A DNA stretch of 64,000 nucleotides from Thalassia testudinum (GCA_037157565.1 JAZHRO010000063.1:86890001-86954000), one strand, 5' to 3'; positions 32,505-44,531 are shown, counted from the stretch's first letter. The notes: generated by a model not told the origin, from the sequence alone. Program-made: numbers and translations.

Positions 32505-33704
32505 GAGGGAGGGACTTTGAGGGTGATCAGGGAAAGAATCTGGGACGATGAGGGTAGGACTACATGGAGATCTAGGGCATGGAGGCTGAAGGAGAGGAGA
32601 GGATCCAACGCTATTGGCAGATGGGGGGCGGATATGAGGAAGACAGATAGAGGAAGTTCAGGGGTAGTAGAAAGATCGTGTGCTTCCGGTGCCAGCATTG
32701 GGGCCATATGGTGGCTGTATGTCGCTCTCCCATTGTGTGCCTTGTGTGCGGTGGTTACGGCCATAAGCGGGATTCATGTAAGGCAACTGATGGGTAGATG
32801 AAGGCCCGTTCGAATCTGCGCACTAGAGATTTGAATGTTAGGGCGTAGCCGCCACCACCACCGCCCCCTTGTACCTATAGGGTTCACACGGTCCACGTTG
32901 AGGTTCCTATGATAGAGAACATAAGAGTGGTAGAGTTGATATTGAGAGGGGCGCTGATCGATGAGGTAATGGCCGGTAATCCATCTTCTGAAAACCTGCA
33001 CAATTTGGTAAGCTTTCTCTCTCTCCATCGACCAACTCCTGGCAAATCGCTTTTCTATCACCCGCATGGTTTGTGCTCTTTGGTTTGGGGATGATGGATG
33101 TCGAATGTTTGCATTTTCAATCAAGCTCTTTTGAAGGTTTAATGGTGATTTGGAGGTTAGTCTCTCCCTTTGATGGAGCCTTGCCGGAGAGGCCACCTCG
33201 GAGATTAGGCTCCACGTCAGGGAGACTTGAGATCAAAGGTCTGTTGCTACACCTAAGGTCAAGAGAGGTGGTGGGGACCATGATATCCGGATTTTCCCTA
33301 ATGGCAAAAGATGTGGAAGTTGGGTTGATGGAGGGAGATGGACGGGTCCTGAGTGTGATGGTTGATGTCTTCAAATCAGGGTCGATCCCTAACAGACTGA
33401 TTCTGAGATGTGGGGGTAGCTCTTGGTTGTTGCTATTGAGTTTCACTGTGGGTAACAGTGCTGTGAAGAAGTTGCATGATAAGCCGTCTGATTTGTAAGC
33501 TGTTGAAGAGGTGAACTTACAGGTCTTGTGCAGGCCTTCTCCTGAAGAGGCTCTGATAACAAAAAAGCGCAAGGACCATCATCTGGGGGAAATGGGGGAG
33601 ATGATGGTCGAGGAGCTGGTGGAGTCAGTCAGGAAGGAAACAATGATGCCTGTGATCGAAGATGCAAGGGATCCACAACCAAGTGTTGACGACACTAAGA
33701 TGTA
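32505..33704 (+). pseudogene. LINE ORF1 remnant, two CCHC zinc knuckles
   Basis: Translation from about 32678 gives VCFRCQHWGHMVAVC then CLVCGGYGHKRDSC, two C-X2-C-X4-H-X4-C knuckles that would bind nucleic acid in the LINE ribonucleoprotein. A stop (TAG) follows six codons after the second knuckle. The upstream domain usual in plant L1 ORF1 is missing. Downstream fragments (33073-33498, 33511-33705) are open but unrecognisable, with a charged C-terminal piece (EALITKKRKDHHL). Broken by stops and frame changes. Confidence 0.85.
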
Positions 33705-33934
33705 GGTGTTAAAAGAGATTTTGCCTAACTCTTTGAAGACCCAACAGAAGTTGCAAGAGGTGGAAGGTCAAAAATTTGGTACTGGATCTGATACCAAATA
33801 TGGTAAGGGCAGACCACCCTATAGACTTAGAGGAAACCAAAGTCTGATTTGCTTTTGGATGAGAACACGATTGCTGTGATTATGCAGGTCAATAAGTGTC
33901 AAAGCCAAAAGGTGGAGGGATCTCATGAAGGAAG

Positions 33935-34650
33935 ATGAGAATCCTCACATGGAATGTGTGTGGGTTGCACGAAAAAAGCCAGAGGGTTTCTTTGATGAGA
34001 TACTTGAGAGAGTGGGAGATCGATTGTGCGATCATACAAGAGACTCGTATTGAGAATGAGTCTGATAGAGTATGGAATAACATGATGGCTGCGGGGGCAA
34101 ATGAATGTGTGTTGCTTAATGCACATGGTAGGTCAGGGGGCATTGTTATTTGGTGGAGAAGGGCTTGGGCACACATTTTGGATGTACACAAGGCTCAAGA
34201 TCTGATGACTTGCAAGTTCCAAACTCACCAGGGGCAAGATAGTATCTAGATTACAGGTGTGTATGGCCCTTGTGTTGCATCTGTGAGACAGGAACTATGG
34301 GAGGATTGGGCTGTAGTGGCTGAACTTGTGCAAGGGGAAGCTTGGCTGATAGGAGGAGATTTCAATTGTGTGCTGACAAGGATAGATAGGCCATATGGTG
34401 CTACAGACAGTTCATCTGTTGGATTTCAGTTGGTATTTCAATCCCTTGGTTTGAATGAATATCCATTATCAGGAGTTGAGTTCACTTGGCGTAATTGTAA
34501 TGGCTTATTATCAAAGATTGATAGATTCTTTGGGAGTGTTACTATCCTTGATAGATTTCAACTGTCAAGCGTTGCTGGACTGGACCACCTTTTCTCTGAC
34601 CACACTCCTTTGGTCTGGGATAGTGGTGAAGAGATCCAAGCAGGCTCATA
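33935..34650 (+). pseudogene. LINE ORF2 AP endonuclease domain
   Basis: ATG at 33935 begins MRILTWNVCGL, the usual start of plant L1 ORF2. Endonuclease landmarks follow: IIQETRIE (about 34032), VYGPCV (34260, after a stop at 34247), LIGGDFNCVLTRIDRP (about 34350, catalytic Asp and Asn), FTWRN, IDRF, and SDHTPLVWD (about 34597, catalytic Asp-His). This enzyme nicks the target DNA to prime reverse transcription. Apart from the stop at 34247 the residues that matter are kept, so it is among the better-preserved parts. Confidence 0.93.
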
Positions 34651-36343
34651 CTTCAAGTTCAGAAAATCTTGGTTGAGAGAGCCTGGATTCCATGAGATGA
34701 TTGGCTCATGGTGGCTAACGAAATAGGTGGAGGGCTCAGCTGCTATCAGGTTTGCCTCCAAGCTGGCAGCTCTACGTACTGTTCTAAAAGAATATGGAGA
34801 TATTGTGGTCACACTGAGGCAGCAGAGGCATGTAGAGGCTTTGAACTGCATTCAGATGTTGGATTCTAAGGAAGCAGTAGCCCTTTATCTGATGAGGAGC
34901 TTGCAGACAAAAGAATGTGGCAGAGGATGGTAGTGGAGGAGGATTTCAAATAGGAGATTGATTGGAGGGAGAGGTCAAGACAGTTGTGGCTCAAGGAGGG
35001 AGACGCCAACACAAAATTCTTTCACCTTGCTGCCAGCTCTCAGAGGAGAGTAAATTTTATCTCTTCCATTCTCAAAGATGGGCATAGACTGCCCTCTATG
35101 CATGAACTAAGGGCAGAGGCTATCAGGTACTATAGGGGGTCTTCACAGGTAACAAAGAGAGGGGAATAGTGGATGGCTGTGAGTGATGCGCCTAGAGTTA
35201 CAAGTGATCAGGTCTCTCAACTGACAGCTACTATCACTGGACAAGAAACTATGAATGCTATTAAAGATCTAAATATGGAAGGCTCCCCCAGACCACATGG
35301 TATCCAAGTGTTCTTTTATAAAGAAATGTGGAGTGTGATTGGCAAGGAGGTGATGGAAGTAATAAGAGAGTTTGAGAAGGGCAATGTAGGTTTCAATAAG
35401 ATCAATAAATCTTATCTTTTCTTGTTGCCAAAGACAATGGGAGCTGAGAAATTTTCATACTTTAGACCGATTTCTTTGTCGAATTCCATTTATTTAGTGG
35501 TGAGTAAGATATTGGCAAACAAATTGAGAACTGTTCTGCATAGTTTGATCCATCCTGTATAATCTGCCTTTCTACCCAATAGATCCCTACAAGAATCTTT
35601 CATTATGGCCCAAGAAATGGTGAGTGGATGGCACAGAAGGAATGTAAGGCATTCACGTGGAAAGTGGACTTCCAAAAGTCCTACGACTCGATTTCATGGC
35701 CATACATTTGGGAGGTTTCCCCCCAATATGGATCCAGTGGATGAAGCGATGTATCACAACTGCTTCCTTCTCCCTACTGATCAATGAGAAATCGTGTGGT
35801 GCTTGGATTCAACCTCAATGTGGGGTTAGACAAGGATGTCCTCTAGCCCCCTTGATTTTTAATCTTGCAGTTGATGGACTCGCAAGATATGCGTGTAAAA
35901 TGACAGAGGCGGGTGTCATCAGAGGATATCCACTTTCCAACAGGAGGACTTTGGCTCCTATTTTACAATATGCAAACGACACGATTTTCTTTGTGGAAGG
36001 GTCCATTCCTGCTCCCCATGCTTTAGGACATATGGTGAAGATCTTTGGAGACATCTCTGGTCTGAAATTGAATAGGGAAAAGTCTACATTGATATGTTTT
36101 GGCATGAACGATCAGGAACAGAACACACTAGCAACAACACTGGGTACACCTCGATCTAAACTGCCAATTAAATATATGGGGCTGCCATTACGATCTGCGA
36201 AAATGAAGAAGAATGATTGGAATGTTCTTTTCGACAAGATTTCTGTTAAACTAGAAGGGTGGAGAAGTAAATTTTTGTCAAAGGGTGGGACTCCTAAATT
36301 TAGCGATAACCTCTATCCCGATGTTCTATTTCAGCATCTTTAA
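34651..36343 (+). pseudogene. LINE ORF2 linker and reverse transcriptase
   Basis: After the linker (TKFFHLAASSQRR about 35014), RT motifs appear: FLLPKTMGAEKFSYFRPISL (about 35420), SAFLPNRSLQ (about 35564), KVDFQKSYDSISW (about 35660, first catalytic Asp), CGVRQGCPLAPLIFN (about 35820), the catalytic box LQYANDTIFF (about 35965), LKLNREKS and KYMGLPL. The box reads YAND where active elements have (F/Y)ADD, so one catalytic Asp is replaced. At least three frame changes (near 35560, 35640, 35700) and stops kill the frame. Confidence 0.93.
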
Positions 36344-37430
36344 AGCCCCGAAATCTATTTGGAAACAGTTAGACGTAATGCGGAAGAAATTTTTTTGGAA
36401 AGGGCTAGACATGAGGGGAGGCTCATGCAGCCTATGAAGTGGGAACAGATCTGCCGCCCAAAGGAAATCGATGGACTGGGGATTAAGGTGCTTAAGGAAT
36501 TCAATGAGGCTCTTCTGATCAAATGGGCAATCAAGATGTTTGAGGGCAAGGAAGAAATCTGGACAGACCTGATTAGAGATTGCTATGGTGGATCCAACAG
36601 TGCATTGAAGAGGTTACATCCAATCAAACCATCCCCTTTTTGGAGATCGGTCATCCTAGCAATTAAAACCAATTGGCATTTGATGCAGCCCAAGCTTGGA
36701 GATGGCTGTGATTTCAGTTTGTGGAATGAGCAATGGTCAACGATGGGATTTCAGTTTGTGGAATGAGCAATGGTCAACGATGTAGATTCTAAGAGATGCC
36801 TATCCAAGAGCACATGTATCAGCTACAGATAAAGAAGCCCCTGTTAGCAGCCTATGGTCTGATTCAGGGAACTGCTAGAGGCTTGAAGGATCTAATTTCT
36901 GCAGAACAGGTACACGGTAGTGGGAGGATAGGAAGAATCTACTATCTGCATTGCAGCAGATCTGTCCTAGATAGGGCATGGCTAATACATATGGCTGGAA
37001 TGGGAAGAATACAATGCAGCAGGCTTATGAAAAGATTATCAGGTCAAACACAAATGTGGAGAGTAACCCGAATGATAAGAAAATATGGCTATTGAAGATT
37101 CCACTGAAAGTGCAAGTTTTCCTATGGCTTTGCAGGAGGGAAGGCTTGATCACGGGTGACTTTAGACACAAAAGAATGGGGACAACATTAAATGCCTGTT
37201 ATCTCTGTGGGTTACACACTGACAGTGTGTCTCATATTTTTTCCTCATGTTTGGTCACAGACAAGTTATGGTGGAAAATATGTCTGGAACTTCTACCTAC
37301 TTGGGAATCCCTTTGGTAGAGGTTTACTACACCTGGACGACCATACAGGTGTATGGCCGCTACCCTGTGATGTGTGTGGAGGGCGAGAAATGAAAAGTTA
37401 TTTCCGAAGAGACCAGTTCGGTGTGAGCTA
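36344..37430 (+). pseudogene. LINE ORF2 C-terminal region with reverse-transcriptase zinc-binding domain
   Basis: KIFWKRAR-like wording about 36385 and DGLGIKVLKEFNEALLIKW (about 36470) are the usual post-RT part of plant L1. From about 37080 WLLKIPLKVQVFLWLCRREG, CYLCGLHTDSVSHIFSSC and KLWWKI form the zinc-binding domain found at the C end of plant non-LTR RTs. A 37-bp tandem duplication at 36710-36782 shifts the frame. Confidence 0.88.
36710..36782 (+). repeat. 37-bp tandem duplication inside LINE ORF2
   Basis: The 36 bases from GATTTCAGTTTG to CAACGATG occur at 36710-36745 and again, identically, at 36747-36782. A period of 37 changes the reading frame, and a stop follows at once in the second copy. 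Confidence 0.97.
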
Positions 37431-37589
37431 ATTGTAAATGAGTGATAGTCCCTCATACATAGATGGGGATCCAATATGTAACTATCCTTTGTGTTTTATT
37501 TGTTTAGTATGAAATAAAATGCCCTCTGGATTGCGATCGTTTCACGATAGCTTTCCTCACAGTTAAAAAAAAAAAAAGATTTCTTCTTT

Positions 37590-38718
37590 CCCTATTTCAA
37601 ACATTTAGAGATCCGTACAACTGTGAAGTGATAATAGCCAAGACAATAGATCCAAGTGAAAAGCCAATTCACATTGGGAGTTTGTACTTCACCCTTGGTA
37701 AATATTTCTATCAGGATAGGCAACTACTTCCCTCAGGGATAAAGCAGAAGATAATCTATAATTTGACCCCAGCTTTTTGGCTTAGGTAGGAGATATCGAG
37801 TTGAATGGATTTGTATTTGGTGGCACACACTCATCTAGTGCTACTTGTAATCTAGTACTACAGACTCTAGATCTCTACACTATTAAACAAGTCAACTCGG
37901 TGAGAGGCTAAACAACTGTGCTCTCTTGATATTCCTTTGTGCTCACTCTTTTCTTTCTTTTTTTTTTCTGAGATCACAAACCTAACCAGATTTTGTAAAT
38001 GTACTCACTATTTGGTGGCCTCACATTGCATTCACACCTCAATTAAAGTCCTAATAACTCTACAACTAAGTTAGAGTTCTCAACCAGTATTCGGGCGATT
38101 AGAAATACTGAAAGGTAGGTATGGGTCATATTTGGTAGATCACGATGGGTGTTTTTGTTGCCTCAGAAACATCATCACGAAGATAAAACTGTAAACTTGG
38201 ACTCTTTTCTTTTTCTTTTCTCTCTCTTTTATCTTTTTTCTTTAATATAATTGTTTCTTTCTTTGTTTTTCTTTTTTCTCTTTTTCTTTCTTTATAAATC
38301 AACATAACATGATGCAGACTTTTATTTATGAAGCATTATTAGGGATGATGATGGTCAAGAGGATATTATGTGGCTTATTCGGTTGAAGTGCCTACTCTCG
38401 GCATCGAGAAGGAATGGATAAGACAAGCGTATTTCTGACCTTTGACACTATTAAACTCCTTCAGCCGAGGACTCTATGAAGGACGGTCATAAGCATCCAC
38501 CATAGTCATAGCTTTATTAAGACTCAATCTCTGTGTATCTGCCTTATTTGGTGACTCTTAGGAATTCCCACAATGTACGCACACAGGAACAGAGAGAGAA
38601 AACTATGCCTAACTCTGAAGTATCATCATCTAATTGTCCAAAACTTAAGAGTCCTTACACTACACTTAGCGCACCAGTAATCTCTCTACTTTATTCTCAC
38701 AAATATGAGGTGGATCTA
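37590..38718 (-). other. Element I 3' untranslated region, continued
   Basis: No coding. On the minus strand this is clearly homologous to 58600-59500 of element E (GGTGGATG.TTATGACC, CTCGGCTGAAGGAG, TTTGGAC..). The minus-strand motif CCACCAAATA or a near copy recurs at about 37814, 38009, 38129 and 38545. A T/C-rich stretch lies at 38200-38290. J interrupts it at 38719; the rest of I is beyond the window. Confidence 0.75.
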
Positions 38719-40390
38719 TGATGTAAACATGCTTACACTACATAAGATGTCTATTTATACATGTTCTTAAGCATAGAGTTGCATTGCATACTATAAATAT
38801 TGCATAGCATGCATCATCTTGCATTTAGATTTGTTTGAACAAAATGGAGGTTAATTGTCTCCTTTTATGTTCAGGGATAGGGCAAAATTTTTATCGGGAC
38901 CTCGGATCGAAGATTCAATGGTACAGATTTGATCAGGGTGACGATTGGAGTTCAACGACTTCAAGATCGCCCTAATCAGACATCTATAGCATTAGATAGA
39001 GATCGGGGAACCCTAGAAGATCAAGGGCCAAGATGGTGTGAATCTGCACTTCAAACGACAAATCTAACCACACAGATGGATTCAGATCGACGATCGCAGC
39101 CTAACGGTGTGAAAATCGACTCAATCCGACAACTGTGGCACCATCTACATCATCTAGAAGATGGACGGCCAAGATAGCGCCACGTGGTGCCATCTCAGCT
39201 GCCCAACCGACCGCTACACCCACCGCACACTCTCTTCTTTGACGATTCTCTGCCATTGGATGTGCATCCAATAGCTGTGGATGCCCACGCACAATTTGTA
39301 AGCGTGACACAAACGCGCTTGTAGCGCGTTGGTCGAACGCGCTTTCGCAAATGGAGGATGCACATTCGAGTCTCGAGGATCGGGCGAGCAGGCACGGGCG
39401 AGTGGGCGCGAGATGAGTTGGATCATGATCGGTCGGTCGCAAGTGCTCAATAGCGCCCATGCGCTATCTCACGCCCTTGCGTGACGCACCATCACATGCA
39501 GGCGTTATGGCTTGAAGAGGCGCGGTGAGGGTGCATCTCAGCCATTCGATCTCACGATCGAACGGCTGAGAATCGAAGGATGTGAGCCCACGTTGCATGC
39601 GCGGGAGGCGAACGGGTGGTGCACATCGCCCATGAGGGGGCTTTAGCGACAATTTTATCCATCACTAAAGATCCCTTATTTAATGTTTTGAGATTAAAGA
39701 GACCAAATTGCCCTCATTCCTTGCAACTATAAAAGGAGACCCCCTCCATACGAAATTTTCATCCCTTCTCTCCTCTACCTCTCCAAAGCTCAAGAGAAGC
39801 TTGTCCCACACTCGTGATGCTCCTTGAGAGATAACGTCAAATTTTCACTCTCATTTCTGAAGCGGATCCCATGACGACGGCAACGTGCTGCCCCATTCTC
39901 GTTCCTCTTGCCTCGACCTCCTTCTTCCTGCTCCATCCTACTTCATCCAGGCGACGTCTCGTCCGACTCGTCCTCCAAGCAATCATCGAGGAGGGTAACT
40001 TCTCTCTCCCATTCTTCTTTACAGCTTTTTAGGGTAGAATTTTCCTACTTTCTAGTGTAGTTGATTTCTCGCTTTTTAGTGTAATTCTTCTTTGGTTTCA
40101 CTGTATAAACATTTTGAAATATTGAGTGCATGTTTTCTCTCTCTCTCTCTTTCTCTCTCATTATTCTGATTGTTAATATTGCTTCCTTGTAATTACATCA
40201 CTTCGCTTTTCAACAAAAACTCTAGAAAAAATATAATTGCGAATATAGATCGACGAGCCTCCCTGAGTTAAACTCGGGATTTCTATTCCGGTACAAATTT
40301 TATTTGTTGCACACGAGTTCTTCGCTTTCATACTATGACGACAAGTTTTCAAAACCAAATATGCTTGCGTAGCAATTCGTAGCTTCAACA
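38719..40390 (+). repeat. 5' LTR of element J (1672 bp)
   Basis: Starts TGATGTAAACATGCTTACAC, ends GTAGCTTCAACA. Same family as B but clearly diverged. Palindrome at 39641-39670 (CTTTAGCGAC/ATCACTAAAG), TATAAAA 39728-39734, (TC)n near 40138-40156, CCTCCCTGAGTTAAACTCGG (40259-40278). Confidence 0.94.
39641..39734 (+). promoter_or_regulatory. LTR promoter of J: palindrome plus TATA box
   Basis: Inverted repeat 39641-39670 lies 58 bp upstream of TATAAAA (39728-39734), the same arrangement as in B. The 3' LTR equivalents are at 63312-63341 and 63399-63405. Confidence 0.75.
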
Positions 40391-40393
40391 TTT

Positions 40394-40411
40394 TGGCACC
40401 GTTGCCAGGGA
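40394..40411 (+). promoter_or_regulatory. Primer binding site of J (tRNA-Asp type)
   Basis: TGGCACCGTTGCCAGGGA, with two changes from the tRNA-Asp complement, three bases after the LTR. Confidence 0.88.
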
Positions 40412-41536
40412 GACGATGCTCTTTGATTTTTTTTTTGCGTTTTATAACTTACAAAACATTTACCTCACTTATCTCCTTTCTTATTGTGATTGCAGGTACT
40501 CTTTCGAGATGAGCAAAAGCGATAGATTGGAGCAAAGTGCTGTTGAAGGTTTTGTAAGTTATCCCCCACCTCCCACCCATTAGTTTTCATTTCACCACAT
40601 AATAACACAAACATCAATCAACCTAGGTGTTCTTATAAACTCTAAGGTTAGTTTTGTTTGTTTGTTTGACACCCACACCTACCTCAACCTCCACATTTAA
40701 AGAGAAAAATATAAAAAAATCTCACAGAGGTACACAACCTCATTTGATTTTCAAACTCAACCGGTAAACCGATCTTTCGAGCCAGTACACACATCCAAAC
40801 ACATAATTAAGTAGAAATCAGATTAGGTAATCACTTGTGTGCCTAATTAAGTGGTGCAACAGGCTAATTGTTTAAGTTGATTGGGCCCCACCACTTCAAT
40901 TAAAATCAACTCATCAAGTAGCAGCCACATAGGTTCAACTCTTAGGGATTTACCAAGCACTCCACATTCTTTTAAGCTTCAAAGGAAAGCATCTTCACCT
41001 ATGCTTTCAAAACCTAAGGTGCCAACAAAACTTGTTTGAAAATACCTAAAGTTGAATCCTAAAAGCTACTAAGCAAGATTTGAACCCTAAAATTCACCGC
41101 ATCAAAAGTAATCTTGCTTGAAAACCACTGGTTGTGCATGCACACACACATCAATCAATCATTAAGGGCACAACCTAGATAAAGGGCCCATCACATTCCA
41201 AAGCACATTCAAACCTAGCCCTAAATAAAACAGAGTAAACGTTGGCCTTAAGGATTCGACTTGCTCTTCGGAGCCCAGAATGAGATTATTTTCAATTAGT
41301 CTATTTCTACTGTTCAATCTAATGTCTAGCTAAGGGAGCAGAATCAAACGATCGCAGCTGGGGGATACGCTAGGAACCGGTGGCGCAAGCTGAAGGAAGA
41401 ACCTTCTCCCCAGTCCCTCCTTCTAACTGGTTTGATTGAACAGACATAAATAGATCAAATCGTTTCTTTATCTCAAGATGGGTTCTGGGAGCCTGTAGGT
41501 CTTTAGGATAGCCTACTTAAGGACAAGTTTGATTGC
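40412..41536 (+). other. Element J untranslated leader with conserved block
   Basis: Collinear with the B leader. Donor-like GCAGGTACTC at about 40494; conserved block at 41343-41420 (TCAAACGATCGCAG, AACCGGTGGCGCAAG, GGAAGAACCTTCTCC); acceptor-like TTGTATTGCAG at 41537-41547. No coding. Confidence 0.65.
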
Positions 41537-42820
41537 TTGTATTGCAGGGCGCCTTTCTTCCTCCCGTCTCTCATGAATCTTTCCACATATTATACGCATT
41601 CCCACTCTTTCCCTCCTATTTTGAATTATCCTGACTCATACTGTAATCAACCATTAGTTAGTTGGGATAACTCAGATTGGGGATACAGTTCCAGACCTCC
41701 ATGTTTATGGTCTAACCCTGAACACCATAATTGTGATTTCTATCCTTCTCAGAGCCACATCGATTATAGATCATCACCCTTTCATGGACAACCTAATACG
41801 ATCTAGAATCAAGGAGGATACACTGATCCTTACCCATCCTCTGATTACAATGACTTTAGGTCATCACCACCTTTTGAACAATCTAAAATGACCTATTATC
41901 AAGAAGGCTATAATCAATCTCAATTCCTTAACTCTGCACTGATCCCAAACCCGCCCAACCCTGAACCAACTCATTTGGTTCAGAGTAACCAGGTTCAAGA
42001 TAAGGTTCTGGCTAACTTGAGAAATCTCATACAATCTTTAGAAGTTTAGCCAATACCTTCCATTGAAAGATTGGAGCCCCTAATTGAAATGATTAATGAT
42101 TTAAATAAGTACTTGTTGGATTGGCTCCAGGATGTTAAGGAAAGAACACGGGTGAGTTTCTACTTGGGAAGTTAGCGAAATTGAGAATGAGATTTGTGGT
42201 TGCTTTAGTTCAATCGTGGGATGATTCCCAAGATGAACTCCCTTTAGGAGAGCCAATGCTAGAACCCGCTCAAGCACTTATTGGGAGGGACACGTGTTAC
42301 GAGGCTGACCAACTTGCATTAAAGCAACCAATTAAGGATGATTTGATTTCTTCACCTGAAATCCCTGAGCCAGGGTGCGAGGAAATGTATGACTCCATGG
42401 AGTAGAAAATGACAGATGATTTTGGGACATACATTAATACGGATTTTGATTTCTTTGATTCTGATGGTGAAGATTCGAGTTGCAAAGTCTCACGTAAGTT
42501 TACAGAACACGATTTCTGTGAGACGATTGGGCCTGAGGAATCTGAAAGATCATTTGATAGCCCAATAACTGAGGAAACTGATCTTATTACGGCTCACAAT
42601 ACGAATCCAAAATTGCATTTTCTGGAGGATTCAATCCAATGCCCTGATTGTCAGTTACACCCCATTGAGCTTATTAATGATTCTATTTTTGAGATAACTA
42701 GACCCAAGTCAATCCTAATTCAGCCACATCTTTTAGACTTGGAGATTTCAGATGGGGTGATTAATATGCAAGAGATCCCGAAACTTGACATTCCAAATGA
42801 GGAGAATAGAAGCTGGGAAG
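41537..42820 (+). pseudogene. Acidic reading frame of element J, 5' part, cut by K
   Basis: Homolog of the B frame. The piece 41537-41806 starts MYCRAPFFLPSLMN, like B's MYCRAPFFLSCIMN. It continues through stops to 42181-42405 and 42409-42820 (TDDFGTYINTDFDFFDSDGE, CETIGPEESERSFDSPI). Acidic Asp/Glu/Ser-rich; no known domain. K is inserted at 42821; the frame resumes at 51008. Conservation of wording between B and J across 1.2 kb supports a protein that was once selected for. Confidence 0.7.
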
Positions 42821-44512
42821 TGTTGGTGCTAGAGCACCACGATCATTTGTTTTGATGATAACAAAACACGTGTCATTTAATATTTGCGCTTTGAGTCCTA
42901 GATTTCAGGTCAATCGCAAATGGATACGTGATTAGACGGAGTTCAAGCTCGCATCCAGGACGGATTGGACGAGCTTGATGGAGAACAGAAGAGTTTCGCG
43001 AGGAGCGATAAATTGAAGATGGAAGGAAATGAAGAATAGGATAGATTTCCTTCTTTTATACTTGTATTTTTCATTTCTTTTGTTGCTCTTTATTTCCTTA
43101 GATAATTCATGTTAAAGAGCCCCAAAGTACCCTAACAGTAGTCCTAGGAACACCTACACAACCCTAGGATACTTATGTTTTCTGTAGAACACTTAGAAAA
43201 CCAATATAGGGTTCAAACAGCACTTCCAGACGTCTAATTCTAAAATCAGACGTCTGATAAAGTATTTTAAGACGTTTGACTGTTGTTTCAGACGTCTAAT
43301 AACTGTTAGGCTGGACATAGTTAGTTCTGTCTGATGAAATCAGACGTCTGAGGAGACGTCTGATGGATTTGCCAGACGTCCAATTGGTGGACCGTTGGCT
43401 GGCTTAGCAAACACTCAACATTATGACCGTTAGAGCCTTATCAGACGTCCTTAGGCCTTTCCAGACGTCTAATAAATGACCGTTTTGCCTCGGCTGACCC
43501 AAAATCTCTTCTCAGAGATTTTCTATCCGTTGCAACGTTTGGAAATCAATTCCAACAGTAAAAGTATGTTTCCAGACATCCAGACATAGTGCCAGACGTC
43601 CTATATGTCATCTGATGGACTTGCACTAGAACCCTGTTTAGATCTGATCCAAGTCAGGAAGCAACCCACCCAAAATCAAACGTCTGACCTTTGAACCAGA
43701 CGTCTTAAAGTGAAGTTCCAGACGTCTGATGCCAGAATTAGACGTCTGATAAGCCTATCAGAACAATGATTGTTCCTGATTTCGGGCTGATTCTCTTGGG
43801 CTTTGTTCCCAACGGCTATAGAACCTTTCCTAAGCCTTCCAAAGCCTTCCTAAGGCCTCTATAAATAGAGGGGAACCTTTGCAACACCAAGACACACTAA
43901 GACACACCTAGAAACACCAAGACACACCTTGCAATATACTTTCAAACCTTTTTGTGTCCCTCTTGCTCTCTAAGCTCAAGTTCTACATCTTGAGAGCATC
44001 AAGCTGTTGCGCACCCGCTGTCGCACCGTTGTTCACGAGATCGACGTTGCGCCGTCGCGTGGTACACGCATCCGCGTCGTCGACGCACTCCTTTCAAAGG
44101 GAAGCATCCTATTTCCTATAGAAGCTAGGTTTAAAATTACTTTGTTGGCTCTATAGGACTTGTTTCTTTTATCTTTGTTATTTGGTTGGGTATTCGCTTT
44201 GCGAAATCTCGTCTCCTTCGCGAGACAAAATCCTTCTCGTGAAGAGAAGGGGTTGAGGAATGCTACCCTCGTACTTGTAGCGTGGTTGTATTGAGGTTGA
44301 ATCACCCTCGTTTAAAGTGATTCGGTTAGTGGATTTGATCAACTAGGTTGATCGGAAAATCCTAACTCGAGAGGGTTAGGTGGTGGTTTTCACCCGGTTT
44401 GGGTTTCCACCTAAAAATACTTTGTGTACTTTGTGTGATGGATTATTTGTGAGATTGTTTATATTTTATTTCCGGAATTATTACGTCACCCCCTCCTAGT
44501 AGGGAAACTTTC
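42821..44512 (+). repeat. K LTR1 (1692 bp)
   Basis: Starts TGTTGGTGCTAGAGCACCAC (a near-palindromic start), ends GGGAAACTTTCA. It contains at least a dozen GACGTC palindromes (about 43228-43750) and TATAAATA at 43860-43867. It lacks a short segment near 43345 that holds a GACGTC word in LTR2 and LTR3. Confidence 0.95.
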
Positions 44513-44515
44513 AAT

Positions 44516-44531
44516 TGGTATCAGAGTAGGT
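44516..44531 (+). promoter_or_regulatory. Primer binding site of K unit 1 (tRNA-iMet)
   Basis: TGGTATCAGAGTAGGT lies just after the LTR1 end; TGGTATCAGAGC is the standard initiator-Met complement of plant copia elements. In unit 2 (47761 on) it is TGGCATCAGAG. Confidence 0.9.

Larger units (their letters stand above)
32505..37575 (+). mobile_element. L1-type LINE, about 5.07 kb, 14-bp TSD
   Basis: Flanked by AAGATTTCTTCTTT (32491-32504 and 37576-37589; the leading A residues merge with the tail). It ends in an A13 run at 37565-37577. Plus-strand order is zinc-knuckle ORF1, AP endonuclease, reverse transcriptase, C-terminal zinc region, the plan of plant L1 elements. The 5' end starts inside ORF1, so the copy is 5' truncated, as target-primed reverse transcription often leaves. 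Inserted in element I's 3' region. Many stops and frameshifts; inactive. Confidence 0.93.

Noticed and set aside
38200..38290. A C/T-rich tract as a LINE or SINE tail
   Set aside because: No element body or TSD adjoins it; it lies in the 3' region of element I, where E has a matching purine-rich part.
43228..43760. A CRISPR-like array (repeated GACGTC words with spacers)
   Set aside because: Repeats are 6-12 bp, palindromic, unevenly spaced and in an LTR of a eukaryotic element.
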